From contig NZ_BCNV01000008.1 in the NCBI RefSeq assembly GCF_001570725.1, positions 54,299-118,298 of the forward strand: a stretch of 64,000 bases of DNA. Reading direction: 5' to 3'. Positions 42,914-52,034 of the stretch are shown piece by piece. Within the stretch, counting starts at the first letter, position 1. Each line of letters starts with the position of its first letter. The position numbers and the translations under genes were made by a program. The stretch comes from Paenibacillus amylolyticus. Its GTDB lineage: Bacteria; Bacillota; Bacilli; Paenibacillales; Paenibacillaceae. The notes below the pieces were generated by a model, which saw only the letters and a list, made by a program, of their open reading frames with translations, was not told where the DNA came from and did not search any database.

Positions 42914-43726
42914 CTAGGATAAATCCTGTTCCGCTTTAATCATCATCCCGTCGCGCAGGAATTCAGCCAGCCTCGGGTGATAACCATCGTACATTTTGCG
43001 GAAATCTCGATGCTCGACGTACAGATTGGCCAGATCCCGATAGATCTCAGCGGTGGGTGTATAATAACCCTTGATCCATTCAAGATGCCTGCCAATAATC
43101 CGTTGTACTTTCGCACTCCCCGGTTCCAATCCATCCTCAATGGCCTGTTGCAAGTCGAGATGAACCAGATCAATTTTTGCCTGGGAATCGAGATAATCTT
43201 CCTTTGACTTCAGTTCCTGGTTTTCAGACAATGCGGACGAATGGGAAGATTGGATGTCGGACCTCTGAACGTCCTCCGTCGGCACTTGATTCATATCATT
43301 ATTGACCACATGGTTAGAACTCCCTTCATTCAGCAGCTGGTGACGTCCCTTATTTACAAAACCGATATATAACTCATGTTCATCCAGTTCCTGTTCACCT
43401 TGCAAATGAGAAATCGTTTTGTCCAGTGTCTGAATCAATCCATGCAGACGGAGTGCCTTCTCCAGAATCTCAATGCGATGCTGCTGCATGATGCGAATGA
43501 CGTCCTGAGGATTATCGCGGAGCATCGATCCAATCTCATTCTCCTCCATGCCTACTTCCTTACAGAAGAGAATTTGCTGGAGTCTCAACAGTTCTTGCTT
43601 TTCATAATAGGTATCCTCATCCAAACCACCAAAGGCCGGATTCAGGAGACCTGTCTCCGCATACTGGCTCAGCTCGTTCAGACTCACGCCTGACATTCCG
43701 GATACGTCAACCATGGAATATGCCAT
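42914..43726 (-). CDS. MerR-like regulator with TipAS antibiotic-recognition domain
   Basis: The 270-aa protein has a divergent MerR N-terminus (VDVSGMSGVSLNELSQYAETGLLNPA), helices with KEVGMEENEIGSMLRDNPQDVIRIM, a Ser-rich linker, and a C-terminal TipAS domain (LVHLDLQQAIEDGLEPGSAKVQRIIGRH, IKGYYTPTAEIYRDLANLYVEHRDF). TipA-class activators bind thiopeptide antibiotics with that domain and turn on efflux genes. The usual TLRYYD segment of MerR is replaced, so DNA contacts may differ. The start has GGAGGTG. No drug gene is immediately next to it. Confidence 0.88.
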   Translation of the reverse strand: MAYSMVDVSGMSGVSLNELSQYAETGLLNPAFGGLDEDTYYEKQELLRLQQILFCKEVGMEENEIGSMLRDNPQDVIRIMQQHRIEILEKALRLHGLIQTLDKTISHLQGEQELDEHELYIGFVNKGRHQLLNEGSSNHVVNNDMNQVPTEDVQRSDIQSSHSSALSENQELKSKEDYLDSQAKIDLVHLDLQQAIEDGLEPGSAKVQRIIGRHLEWIKGYYTPTAEIYRDLANLYVEHRDFRKMYDGYHPRLAEFLRDGMMIKAEQDLS

Positions 43727-44007
43727 TTGAATACACCTCCTGCCTGTCCTGCAACTACAGAGTTCAGGCTTAATTCATACTGCATTTTATTTGAATAATG
43801 AGAGAATATAAGACTTTCGGCAATGCTGTACCGCTTCATTCCGCTCGTGCTCTGGATGGGTACATCATGCTTCGGTGATATGAGCGGCGTATGGTCAGTT
43901 ATGTTGCGGTATGTTAACTATGTTATACCCGTCTCATCAGATGTGAACCCGCAGTCAGTGAAGAATCACTATGTATTTTTGAAACTATTTTCCACGATTT
44001 TTTTATA
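43727..44007. other. intergenic, no gene recognised
   Basis: A ~280-base region between the TipAS-type gene start and the aldehyde dehydrogenase terminator. A short plus-strand frame (43823-44008) has no ribosome binding site. No repeat or RNA motif was seen. It presumably holds the promoter of the TipAS-type gene. Confidence 0.5.
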
Positions 44008-44040
44008 AAAAAATCCTGCGCCATTATCGTGGCACAGGAT
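44008..44040 (-). terminator. rho-independent terminator after the aldehyde dehydrogenase
   Basis: On the minus strand ATCCTGTGCCA and TGGCGCAGGAT with one mismatch are followed by seven T residues, about 60 bases after the dehydrogenase stop. Confidence 0.85.
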
Positions 44041-44096
44041 CATATCATTATGTTTTCATTGGCATACGGTATATTGAGTAAAAGAATGGAAGAGAA

Positions 44097-45521
44097 TCAA
44101 CCTTTGTTAAACATGACAAACTTCAATTCCGTCATTTCCTCTACAGCATATTTAACACCTTCACGTCCAATACCGCTCTGTTTCACACCACCATAAGGCA
44201 TGTGATCGACGCGGAACGTTGGAATGTCATTAATCATAACTCCGCCTGCCTCGATCTGATCGACGGCATGGAGAGCCGTATGAATGTCGTTCGTGAATAC
44301 ACCAGCCTGAAGTCCATAGATGGAATCGTTGACATGTTCAATGCCCTCTTCAACCGAATCCACGGTATTAATCACCACGATGGGAGCAAACACTTCCTGA
44401 CAGGATACCTTGGCATCACGGGGAACGTTAACCAGCACGGTTGGACGCAGAACGCCTCCTTCAGCTTGACCGCCTGCTGCTACTTCAGCCCCGGCCTGTT
44501 TGGCTTCTTCAATCCAATCGAGCGTGCGCTCCACATCTTTAGACGTAATCAGCGCAGAGACTACCGTATCCGGCTCGAGAGGGTCTCCGACCACCACTTG
44601 TTTCGCCGCTTCAGCAAAACGCCGGATGAATTCTTCCGAGATGTCACGATGTACGTAAATCCGCTGTAGAGAGATACATACCTGTCCCTGATACGTGAAA
44701 GCTCCCGTCACACATCGAGGAATCACTTTGTCCAGATCTGCGTCCTTATCCACGATCACCGCTGCATTCGACCCAAGCTCCAGTGTCACGCGTTTCAGTC
44801 CTGCTTTGCTACGAATGCTCGTCCCTACCGCTGGACTGCCTGTAAACGTAATGTGAGCAACATGGGGGTGCTCGACAAGCACATCACCAATCGTTTTACC
44901 ATCACCGCTCACCACGTTCAGTGCACCATCCGGCAATCCGGCTTCCTGAAGCAGATTAGCAATGTAATAGGAAGACAGCGGCGTCTGCTCCGCAGGTTTG
45001 AGAACAATCGTATTGCCCGCTGCCAGCGCTGGACCTACCTTGTGAGCTACCAGGTTCATGGGGAAATTAAACGGCGTGATTGCGCCAATGACGCCTAGAG
45101 GTTGCCGCATCGTATAGCCGATGCGCCCTTCTCCACCTTTGGCTGCATCCATCGGAACCGTCTCTCCGGTCAGTCGCTTGGCTTCTTCGGCGGCAAAACG
45201 ATACGTCTCCACCGTACGATCAACCTCGGCCAGTGCTGCGGTAATCGGCTTCGCTGCCTCAAGCGCAATGATTCGCGCTGCTTCTTCTTTGCGTTCTTCA
45301 AGCATGGAGGACAACTTGTACAGAATATCTGCACGCTGATGTGCAGGCATCTGGCGCATTGCCTTCCCAGCTTGAACCGCAGCTGCAACAGCAGCCTCCG
45401 CTTCCTCTGCTGAAGCCGAAGAGACTTCTGCCAGCGTTTCCCCGGAGTATGGTGCTTGAAGTGTTTTATAATCTACGGATTCGGTGGGTTTGCCACCGAT
45501 AAACAGATGTTGTTTTTTCAT
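44097..45521 (-). CDS. aldehyde dehydrogenase family protein
   Basis: The 474-aa NAD(P)-dependent dehydrogenase has the fold motifs ITPFNFPMNLVAHKVGPALAAGN and FTGSPAVG (Rossmann), the catalytic Glu in VTLELGSNAA and the catalytic Cys in YQGQVCISLQR. The C-terminus MPYGGVKQSGIGREGVKYA is typical. The pattern GQVCISLQRIYV resembles glyceraldehyde-3-phosphate or lactaldehyde/sulfolactaldehyde dehydrogenases (GapN/AldA group), not betaine or acetaldehyde enzymes. The ATG at 45521 has GGAGG nine bases before it. No pathway partner is adjacent. Confidence 0.93.
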   Translation of the reverse strand: MKKQHLFIGGKPTESVDYKTLQAPYSGETLAEVSSASAEEAEAAVAAAVQAGKAMRQMPAHQRADILYKLSSMLEERKEEAARIIALEAAKPITAALAEVDRTVETYRFAAEEAKRLTGETVPMDAAKGGEGRIGYTMRQPLGVIGAITPFNFPMNLVAHKVGPALAAGNTIVLKPAEQTPLSSYYIANLLQEAGLPDGALNVVSGDGKTIGDVLVEHPHVAHITFTGSPAVGTSIRSKAGLKRVTLELGSNAAVIVDKDADLDKVIPRCVTGAFTYQGQVCISLQRIYVHRDISEEFIRRFAEAAKQVVVGDPLEPDTVVSALITSKDVERTLDWIEEAKQAGAEVAAGGQAEGGVLRPTVLVNVPRDAKVSCQEVFAPIVVINTVDSVEEGIEHVNDSIYGLQAGVFTNDIHTALHAVDQIEAGGVMINDIPTFRVDHMPYGGVKQSGIGREGVKYAVEEMTELKFVMFNKG

Positions 45522-45767
45522 ATGCTGCATCCTCCATCCTTTTAGAACCTATTGAACTAAAGAAAAGAATATTACACTGCCCCTTCGATGACAGAACAAC
45601 CATACAATCGCTGTCTCATGTAAAAGTTCAGCTCAATTTATATAATCTATTTATACACTATTTCCATGCCATCAACCCACTACAGTGTTCGGCAATCATA
45701 GCTTGTAACGTGCCTGATGAGCCATTGTAGCGATCATGAGCTATTGCATTATAAAGGATTTCATAAC

Positions 45768-46190
45768 CTATTTAACCGTCAGGACGGGGCATTCTGCATG
45801 TTTTAACACGCCATGACTGACACTGCCCACGATCATCTCTGCCAGCATGCCTTTCCCACCTGTACCCATCACAATCATTCCACAATCTCGTTCACGCGCC
45901 ACACGGCAGATCTCATTAACAGGATCACCCGCAATCAGCAGCGTTTCATACGCAACATTCCGTCCGGACAACTGTCTGGTCACTGGTTCTATAATATGTT
46001 GCCCTTCTTCGGCAATCCGAGCTTCCAGATCAACACCCAATGCAGGTTCATTCATAGAAATGGCAGGATTAACATGTACGATCAACAGATTTGCGGAATG
46101 TTTCATATTCTCAGCCAGAATCAGGGCTTGCTCCAAAGCCTTATGCGCATGATCCGAACCATCAACAGCAACTAATATACGTTTCAGCAT
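45768..46190 (-). CDS. universal stress protein (UspA family)
   Basis: This 140-aa protein starts LKRILVAVDGSDHAHKALEQAL and ends with the nucleotide-binding loop VMGTGGKGMLAEMIVGSVSHGVLKHAECPVLTV (G-2X-G-9X-G-S), so it should bind ATP. Universal stress proteins help survival under varied stress. Its start is 18 bases after the MFS stop, so it is probably in one operon with the MFS and perhaps the MerR gene. Confidence 0.94.
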   Translation of the reverse strand: MLKRILVAVDGSDHAHKALEQALILAENMKHSANLLIVHVNPAISMNEPALGVDLEARIAEEGQHIIEPVTRQLSGRNVAYETLLIAGDPVNEICRVARERDCGMIVMGTGGKGMLAEMIVGSVSHGVLKHAECPVLTVK

Positions 46191-46208
46191 TGCAATTCCT
46201 CCTGTGAA

Positions 46209-47429
46209 TTAGTGAGATGTAATGGCGGAATCGATATCCCGCAGATGATGACGGCGTACCAGCAGTACCACGACACCAATCAGAACCATTAATGCGCCAA
46301 AATAAAACGGCGTTTCCGGCAGGAACCACTCGGATAATTTACCCGCAAGCCATGGAGCAAGCGCACCACCCAGGAAGCGAACAAAGCTGTATGCAGCGGA
46401 AGCAACAGAACGCTCCACAGGTGCAGCTTCCATAACAGCCGTTGTAATCAACGTGTTGTTAATCCCAAGGAAGATCCCTGCCACAATAACTGCAACAATA
46501 ACGGTAGTTGGTGAACCCATCACAGTACCTACTGCCATAACAACCAGATCAATCGCAAACAGCGTAAGCATGACACTCATGGACGGCACCGATCCGAATC
46601 GGCGTTGTAATCTTGGAGCCACAAATACCGACGTAATCGCAAGCATCAGTCCCCAGCCAAAGAATACATAACCCAAGCCGTGCTCATCCAGATTCATGAC
46701 ATAGGGTGAATAAGCCATCAAGGTAAAGAAACCAAAGTTATACAGGAAGGCGGTAATCGCCAATGTTTTCAATGAAGGATAACTCAATGCTTTGAACGGA
46801 TCGGACAAAGAACTGCGTGTTTTCGGTTTTGCCATCTTGGGCAACATAAATGTAATACTGATAAAGGCAATCGCCATCAGGACAGCCACCCCATAGAACG
46901 GGCCACGCCAAGAGATGGAACCCAGCTCACCGCCAAGCAGCGGACCAACCGCAATCCCGAGACCAAGTGCTGCTTCGTACAAAATAATCGCTTTGGCTGT
47001 CCCCGATGTGGACAGTCCCACAATGGCAGATAACGCCGTTGCGATGAACAAGGCATTCCCAAGTCCCCAACCGCCACGGTAACCGACCAGTGCACCTACC
47101 GTGTCTGAGGTACCGCCGAGGAACGAGAAAATAATAATCAGCAATATACCGCTGAGCAGCGTCCACTTCACACCAATCCGGCTGGATACCACACCTGTAA
47201 TCAGCATCGCTACCCCGGTTACAGCGTTATAACTGGTAAATAGCAGTGACACCTGGCTTTTCGAAGCATGCAGCTGATCTGCAATTGCGGGCAGAATCGG
47301 GTCAACCAGACCCAGACCCATAAAAGATATGATACATGCAAAGGCGACCGCCCATACCGCTCGTGGCTGGGATAGCAGACCTCCACGTGATGACGGCAAT
47401 TCGTCTGGTAATGATGGCTCTCTTTTCAT
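46209..47429 (-). CDS. MFS efflux transporter (YfmO-like)
   Basis: The 406-aa transporter has twelve membrane helices. FMGLGLVDPILPAIADQLHASKSQVSLLFTSYN lies in helix 1 and loop. The ATG at 47429 has a strong AGGAGG site; the longer frame from 47534 reads through non-coding leader. A MerR regulator is encoded upstream on the same strand and a Usp gene follows. This order recalls Bacillus yfmP-yfmO, where the MerR protein YfmP controls the pump. The substrate is unknown. Confidence 0.9.
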   Translation of the reverse strand: MKREPSLPDELPSSRGGLLSQPRAVWAVAFACIISFMGLGLVDPILPAIADQLHASKSQVSLLFTSYNAVTGVAMLITGVVSSRIGVKWTLLSGILLIIIFSFLGGTSDTVGALVGYRGGWGLGNALFIATALSAIVGLSTSGTAKAIILYEAALGLGIAVGPLLGGELGSISWRGPFYGVAVLMAIAFISITFMLPKMAKPKTRSSLSDPFKALSYPSLKTLAITAFLYNFGFFTLMAYSPYVMNLDEHGLGYVFFGWGLMLAITSVFVAPRLQRRFGSVPSMSVMLTLFAIDLVVMAVGTVMGSPTTVIVAVIVAGIFLGINNTLITTAVMEAAPVERSVASAAYSFVRFLGGALAPWLAGKLSEWFLPETPFYFGALMVLIGVVVLLVRRHHLRDIDSAITSH

Positions 47430-47659
47430 ACGTAATTCCTCCTGTGAATAATTTATGTGGTTAATCTTTATATTTGAAAATGTCCGTGAAAACGATGAAA
47501 ACATTGCGTCTATTTTCATGAATAGAGGTAACAAAACGGCACAAATGACACCGGAACATCCGGTGCTTGTACAGGATCGCCACAGGTACTATGGTACTCA
47601 CTCCATGTAGCGATTATGTGTATACAGTTTTGTTTATTAAACATTAGATGCTAACTCAG

Positions 47660-48112
47660 TTAGCCGTCTTCATCACCCTGCGGATCATGTGCCTGTAATT
47701 TTTGAATACCGCTCCGAACACGTTCACGCAGCTCTTCCAGTTCAGTCTGTACGGCATGTATGCTCTGAAGTTTCTGCTCAATCAGTTGCAGCTGACCATC
47801 CAGCGTTGTTTCCATCGTGGTGAGCTTCTCGATCCGTTCTCTCACTTCAGTTGTCTGCTGGTAGTCAAAACGTTGTTCGTTCAAGGCATCTGCCGTTGCC
47901 ACATAGGTATGTAACTCCTGAAGGGAGAATCCAAGTACCTCTTTGGCGCGAACCACCTTTTTCAGATAATCAATATCATCCCGAGTGTACAACCGCGTCC
48001 CGCCATCTGTCCGCTGAGGTGAAGGCATGACACCAATCTCTTCATAATACCGAATGGTTCGCTTGGTCAAACCACATTCCTTGGCTACGTCGTCGATTTT
48101 ATATAAACTCAT
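47660..48112 (-). CDS. MerR-family regulator (YfmP-like)
   Basis: This 150-aa regulator has the complete MerR N-terminus: YKIDDVAKECGLTKRTIRYYEEIGVMPSPQRTDGGTRLYTRDDI, then KEVLGFSLQELHTYV and a long C-terminal coiled coil (residues ~80-140) for dimerisation. It lacks a cysteine-rich metal loop, so an organic inducer is more likely than a metal. The ATG at 48112 has GAGGTGAGGG upstream. Tandem hexamers overlap its promoter. It precedes a MFS pump on the same strand, 230 bases away. Confidence 0.93.
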   Translation of the reverse strand: MSLYKIDDVAKECGLTKRTIRYYEEIGVMPSPQRTDGGTRLYTRDDIDYLKKVVRAKEVLGFSLQELHTYVATADALNEQRFDYQQTTEVRERIEKLTTMETTLDGQLQLIEQKLQSIHAVQTELEELRERVRSGIQKLQAHDPQGDEDG

Positions 48113-48153
48113 TTCCCTCACCTCTTTCATATGTCTATAATGTTATGTACATA

Positions 48154-48182
48154 ATTATATATAATATTAACGTTAACGTCAA
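48154..48182 (-). promoter_or_regulatory. sigma-A promoter of the MerR gene
   Basis: On the minus strand TTGACG, a 17-base spacer and TATAAT make a near-consensus promoter about 42 bases before the start codon. Confidence 0.75.
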
Positions 48183-48192
48183 CGTCAACGTT
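48169..48192 (-). promoter_or_regulatory. four tandem AACGTY hexamers, likely MerR operator
   Basis: AACGTT-AACGTC-AACGTC-AACGTT reads through the -35 region of the MerR promoter. The block is also partly palindromic. Its location fits binding by the encoded MerR protein (inference). Confidence 0.6.
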
Positions 48193-48310
48193 AGATTTTA
48201 TATATGAAATCTTGGCGAGATAAACATCGCCTTTCGTTCCCTATCTCCAACACAAAAAGACCCGCTTCACGCGCGAGTCCTCTTCTCTAACCCTATTCAC
48301 TAATCTTACC

Positions 48311-48667
48311 TTAAGCGTTCTGCTCATTCTGTTGCTGTTGTGCACGCTGCATTTGCTTCAGACGGCCTTCCACTCTGGTAAACAGTCTAAACGTATAGAA
48401 TCCTGTAGCAACCAGACTTAGAACCAACGCTCGTACATCTGTAAGCCAGAAACCGATAATGCCGAATATCGTAATAATCACACCGAACTGCATCATCAGA
48501 TTGGCACTATATTTTTGCGCTTCGTCCCATAGCTCGGGATTACTCATTGCACGCGGGGTCCGGTAACCATATATTCCGTTAATCATTTTCGGTGGTTTTT
48601 TGAACACCATTAACCCCAGAATGAAATAGCACACTCCAATAATGATCCCAACTACTGCTCCTGTCAA
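48311..48667 (-). CDS. SdpI-family membrane protein
   Basis: The ~118-aa protein has three or four membrane helices and the family text NGIYGYRTPRAMSNPELWDEAQKYS, found in SdpI/YhfL-type proteins. Bacillus SdpI gives immunity to the toxin SdpC and signals to a repressor, but most single-domain relatives are of unknown role and no sdpC-like gene is nearby. I choose the TTG at 48667, six bases after GGGGAG; longer ATG starts at 48697 and 48745 lack such a site. Confidence 0.8.
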   Translation of the reverse strand: MTGAVVGIIIGVCYFILGLMVFKKPPKMINGIYGYRTPRAMSNPELWDEAQKYSANLMMQFGVIITIFGIIGFWLTDVRALVLSLVATGFYTFRLFTRVEGRLKQMQRAQQQQNEQNA

Positions 48668-48883
48668 AACGTTCTCCCCTTCACTATTGTCTTCCATGGA
48701 CCTGCTTACACTGACACTCCGATGACAGAATAACCTTCCGATCACTGTTACCCCCAGATTTTTTTGATTCCCTATTGAAAGGGGAAAATCCGGGGATAAA
48801 GGTGAACGCTCGCTTCTTCATGTTATTTCTGTCCTCTCCGCTTTCGTGTAAATGTCTAGTAAGACTTATCTACATAAAAATAT

Positions 48884-48914
48884 AAAAACGGCTCTACGTA
48901 TATACGAAGAGCCG
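48884..48914 (-). terminator. rho-independent terminator after the metal ATPase
   Basis: On the minus strand CGGCTCT...AGAGCCG with an inner ACGTATATACG-type loop is followed by TTTTTA. Confidence 0.85.
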
Positions 48915-48933
48915 CCTGAATCGTTTCGTAAAC

Positions 48934-51282
48934 TTAGATATTCTTCACACGAAGTACACGCATGGCGTTCAGGACAGCCAGCACCGTGACACCCACATCG
49001 GAGAATACCGCTTCCCACATGGTGGCAATACCGAACACACCCAGTAGCAGGAAAATCGCCTTAACACCTAGGGCAAACGCGATATTTTGCCACACGATCA
49101 TTCGTGTACGCTTTGCAATGCGGATTGCGCTCGCCAGTTTCGACGGTTCATCGGTCATGATGACCACATCAGCCGCTTCAATGGCGGCATCTGAACCGAG
49201 TCCACCCATCGCTACGCCAACATCGGCGCGTGCCAGTACTGGTGTATCGTTGATACCATCACCGACAAACACCATTTTTTCCTTCGGAGACTTGGCAGCT
49301 TCCAGTTGCTCCAGACGTTCGACTTTGTCCTGTGGCAGCAATTCAGCATAGACCTCATCCACACCCAGCTCGCGTCCTACCGCTTCACCCACGGCTTTCG
49401 CATCGCCTGTCAGCATGACCGTTTTGCGGATTCCGAGCTTCTTCAGCGCCTGAATGGCAGCAGCTGCATCGTCCTTCACTTCATCGGCAATGATCAGATG
49501 ACCAACATACGTGCCTGCTTCAGCAACGTGGACTATCGTTCCTGCCGTCTCTGGTGTGCTATACGATATACCCGCCTGCTCCATTAATTTAGCATTGCCT
49601 ACCAGCACTTCCTGACCATCGACGCTCACTTTGATCCCGTGTCCGGCAACTTCATCATAGCCTTCCACACCTTGCGTAGGAATATCTTTGGCCCAAGCTG
49701 CACGAATGGATTCGGCAATCGGATGATTGGAATTCGCTTCGGCAGTGGCTGCCAGCTTCATCAATTCTTCTTCCGTGCGTCCGCCTACGGGACGAATGGC
49801 TGTTACTTTGAATACACCTTTGGTTAGTGTACCCGTTTTATCAAAAACAACGACTTTCACATCATTCAACGCTTCAAGGTAGTTACTGCCTTTGACGAGA
49901 ATACCGTTACGTGAAGCCGCTCCGATGCCACCGAAGAATCCAAGTGGAATAGAAACGACCAGCGCACAAGGACATGAGATAACCAGGAAGACCAATGCAC
50001 GATAAATCCAATCAGCAAATGTTGCACCACTAAGTATCAACGGCGGAACAAATGCAATCAAGGCTGCAAGGATAACAACAACCGGTGTGTAATAACGAGC
50101 GAATTTACTAATGAAATGTTCTGTTTTCGCTTTTCGGCTGCTCGCGTTCTGCACCAGTTCCAAAATCTTGGATACCGTTGATTCACCAAACGTTTTGGTT
50201 ACTTCAATCGTCAACATGCCGTTCTTGTTCACAAATCCACTCAGTACATCACTTCCGGGCTCCAGCTCACGAGGTACCGATTCACCTGTCAGAGCAGAAG
50301 TGTCCACCATGGAACGCCCCATTCTTACGATACCGTCCAGCGGTACTCGCTCGCCTGCTTTAACCACTATTCGATCACCAATCTGTACTTCTTCCGGAGA
50401 TACACGACGCGTCTCGCCACCCGAACCCGTCAGGATATTCGCGTAATCCGGGCGAATATCCATGAGCGCCTGAATCGATTTGCGTGACCGATTAACCGCC
50501 ATGCCCTGAAACAGCTCCCCGAGCTGATAGAAGAGCATGACCGCTACCCCTTCCGGATACTCTCCAATGGCAAAAGCACCCAAGGTAGCGACCGACATCA
50601 GGAAGTATTCATCGAACACCTGACCGCGGATAATGTTTTTGGACGCCTGGAGCACGATATCTCCCCCGGCAATCAGATACGCGAGGGCATATAGAGTAAA
50701 CTGAGCCCAGCCGTCCAGCGGCGACCAGATCGCGGCTGCGAGCAACACAGAACCAGCAGCAAGACGAGCGAGCAATACTTTCGTCTGTCCTGCACCATGT
50801 TCATGCGAATGACCTGCATGTGCATCATGATCATGGGTATGGCTGTGATCATGCCCAGCATGACTTCCGTGGTCGTGTGTATGATCATGTGCGTGACCAT
50901 GTTGATGTTGGTCATGATTATGTGAGTGTTTGCCATGTGAATGGGAATGTCCATGATTATGTCCGGCATGATCATGACTGTGGTTATGCGCACCAGCTGC
51001 ACTCCCTGTATGGGTGTGCACATGTCCGTTCACGGGTTTTCCTTTTTCTGAGATGCGAATATGCGGCTCCAGCCGAAGCACTTTGCGTTTCGTTTCTTCC
51101 ACTACCTGCTCATCCATGTCGGAAGTGGTGTGTAGTGATAATGTTTTGGTAACAAAATTGACAGAGCATTCGTTAATGCCCTTAATTTTTTTGACGCCAT
51201 TTTCAATCTTCAATGCGCAGTTCGCACAATCCAGTCCATCAAGCAGCAGTTCCCTTTTCACCTGTTCCTGTCCGGTTCCCAT
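48934..51282 (-). CDS. heavy-metal-exporting P1B-type ATPase with His-rich region (CadA/ZntA-like)
   Basis: The 782-aa pump has an N-terminal HMA domain with metal-binding C19 and C22 (LDCANCALK). Next is a very His-rich segment (~85-170) with many H-x-H and HDH repeats. About eight membrane helices follow, with the CPC motif ISCPCALVVSIPLGF in the transport site, the phosphorylation motif VFDKTGTLTKG, TGDAKAV and GDGINDTPVLARADVGVAMG. CPC plus the histidine tail suggests Zn/Cd/Co export. A divergent ArsR/SmtB gene and an operator upstream agree. The ATG has GGGGAG upstream. Confidence 0.96.
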   Translation of the reverse strand: MGTGQEQVKRELLLDGLDCANCALKIENGVKKIKGINECSVNFVTKTLSLHTTSDMDEQVVEETKRKVLRLEPHIRISEKGKPVNGHVHTHTGSAAGAHNHSHDHAGHNHGHSHSHGKHSHNHDQHQHGHAHDHTHDHGSHAGHDHSHTHDHDAHAGHSHEHGAGQTKVLLARLAAGSVLLAAAIWSPLDGWAQFTLYALAYLIAGGDIVLQASKNIIRGQVFDEYFLMSVATLGAFAIGEYPEGVAVMLFYQLGELFQGMAVNRSRKSIQALMDIRPDYANILTGSGGETRRVSPEEVQIGDRIVVKAGERVPLDGIVRMGRSMVDTSALTGESVPRELEPGSDVLSGFVNKNGMLTIEVTKTFGESTVSKILELVQNASSRKAKTEHFISKFARYYTPVVVILAALIAFVPPLILSGATFADWIYRALVFLVISCPCALVVSIPLGFFGGIGAASRNGILVKGSNYLEALNDVKVVVFDKTGTLTKGVFKVTAIRPVGGRTEEELMKLAATAEANSNHPIAESIRAAWAKDIPTQGVEGYDEVAGHGIKVSVDGQEVLVGNAKLMEQAGISYSTPETAGTIVHVAEAGTYVGHLIIADEVKDDAAAAIQALKKLGIRKTVMLTGDAKAVGEAVGRELGVDEVYAELLPQDKVERLEQLEAAKSPKEKMVFVGDGINDTPVLARADVGVAMGGLGSDAAIEAADVVIMTDEPSKLASAIRIAKRTRMIVWQNIAFALGVKAIFLLLGVFGIATMWEAVFSDVGVTVLAVLNAMRVLRVKNI

Positions 51283-51337
51283 GTGAATTCTCCCCTTTGC
51301 AGTACGAAAACGATGTTATCATTGAATTACTTTCAAT

Positions 51338-51357
51338 ATATGAGCAATCATTCATAT
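51338..51357. promoter_or_regulatory. ArsR/SmtB-type operator between ATPase and regulator
   Basis: ATATGAGCAATCATTCATAT is an imperfect inverted repeat of the usual SmtB/CzrA form (ATATGA-N8-TCATAT). It lies 56 bases before the ATPase start and 153 bases before the regulator start. Confidence 0.7.
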
Positions 51358-51509
51358 GTTTGGTTACCCCTATTATATGCACGCCTAAACATGAGTGTCA
51401 ACAATCGTTGTTGATTTTTCATACAGATTATGCTAATAGTAATCATTTCGCTTTAGACGTTTTTTGGATATAATAGAGCTATAGTTGTTAACATAGGCGG
51501 TGATAGGAA

Positions 51510-51881
51510 ATGGAACAACCGGTTAAAGCACCAAGCGAATGTGATGCGGCCTGCTCAGGTACTGAAGCCGACGTGCAGACGATTCGCACTTCACTCATAG
51601 ATCGGGAGACCTCTTCCGAGATGGCGGATTGGTTCAAGGCATTCAGTGACCCCACACGTCTACGTATTATTGATGCGCTGTTACAGAAGGAATTATGTGT
51701 TCATGACCTGACGGTTCTGCTGGATATGGGTCAGTCGGCCATTTCACACCAGCTGCGTTCACTCCGCAACATGCGGATCGTCAAGCGGCGCAAGGAAGGC
51801 AAGACCGTGTACTACTCTCTGGATGATGCTCATATTGAGCAGATTTTCCTGCAAACGCTCCAGCATATTAAACACAGCTAG
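51510..51881 (+). CDS. ArsR/SmtB-family metal-responsive repressor
   Basis: This 123-aa repressor has the family winged helix (FKAFSDPTRLRIIDALLQKELCVHDLTVLLDMGQSAISHQLRSLR). Metal-ligand candidates: N-terminal C11 and C15, C63/H66 in ELCVHDL (alpha3 site), and D106, H108, H119, H122 in the last helix (alpha5 site, as in SmtB/CzrA). It therefore looks like a zinc- or cadmium-type sensor. It is divergent from the metal ATPase and presumably represses it through the operator at 51338. The start has GGCGGTGA upstream. Confidence 0.93.
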   Translation: MEQPVKAPSECDAACSGTEADVQTIRTSLIDRETSSEMADWFKAFSDPTRLRIIDALLQKELCVHDLTVLLDMGQSAISHQLRSLRNMRIVKRRKEGKTVYYSLDDAHIEQIFLQTLQHIKHS

Positions 51882-51903
51882 GCAGCAGCCAAGCATGTTC
51901 ATG

Positions 51904-51953
51904 AAGAAGAACCCCGCCTCTCGGCTATACGCCGATGGGCGGGGGTTCTTCTT
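51904..51953 (+). terminator. bidirectional terminator after the ArsR gene
   Basis: AGAAGAACCCCCGCC-like arms (AGAAGAACCCC and GGGGTTCTTCT) enclose an inner hairpin TCGGC-TATAC-GCCGA. Confidence 0.88.
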
Positions 51954-52034
51954 GGTAAGGGTACCGTTTTATACAGGATACATATAAAGTAACTACTCCT
52001 TCTGATTACCTATCCTTAGGAGCTTGTCACTCCG

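Noticed and set aside
43823..44008. Plus-strand 61-codon frame before the aldehyde dehydrogenase terminator
   Set aside because: No ribosome site, ends in a terminator, composition not protein-like.
47547..47563. Inverted repeat CACCGGA-ACA-TCCGGTG between MerR and MFS genes
   Set aside because: No T-tract and no known operator match; could be a regulator site but support is too thin.
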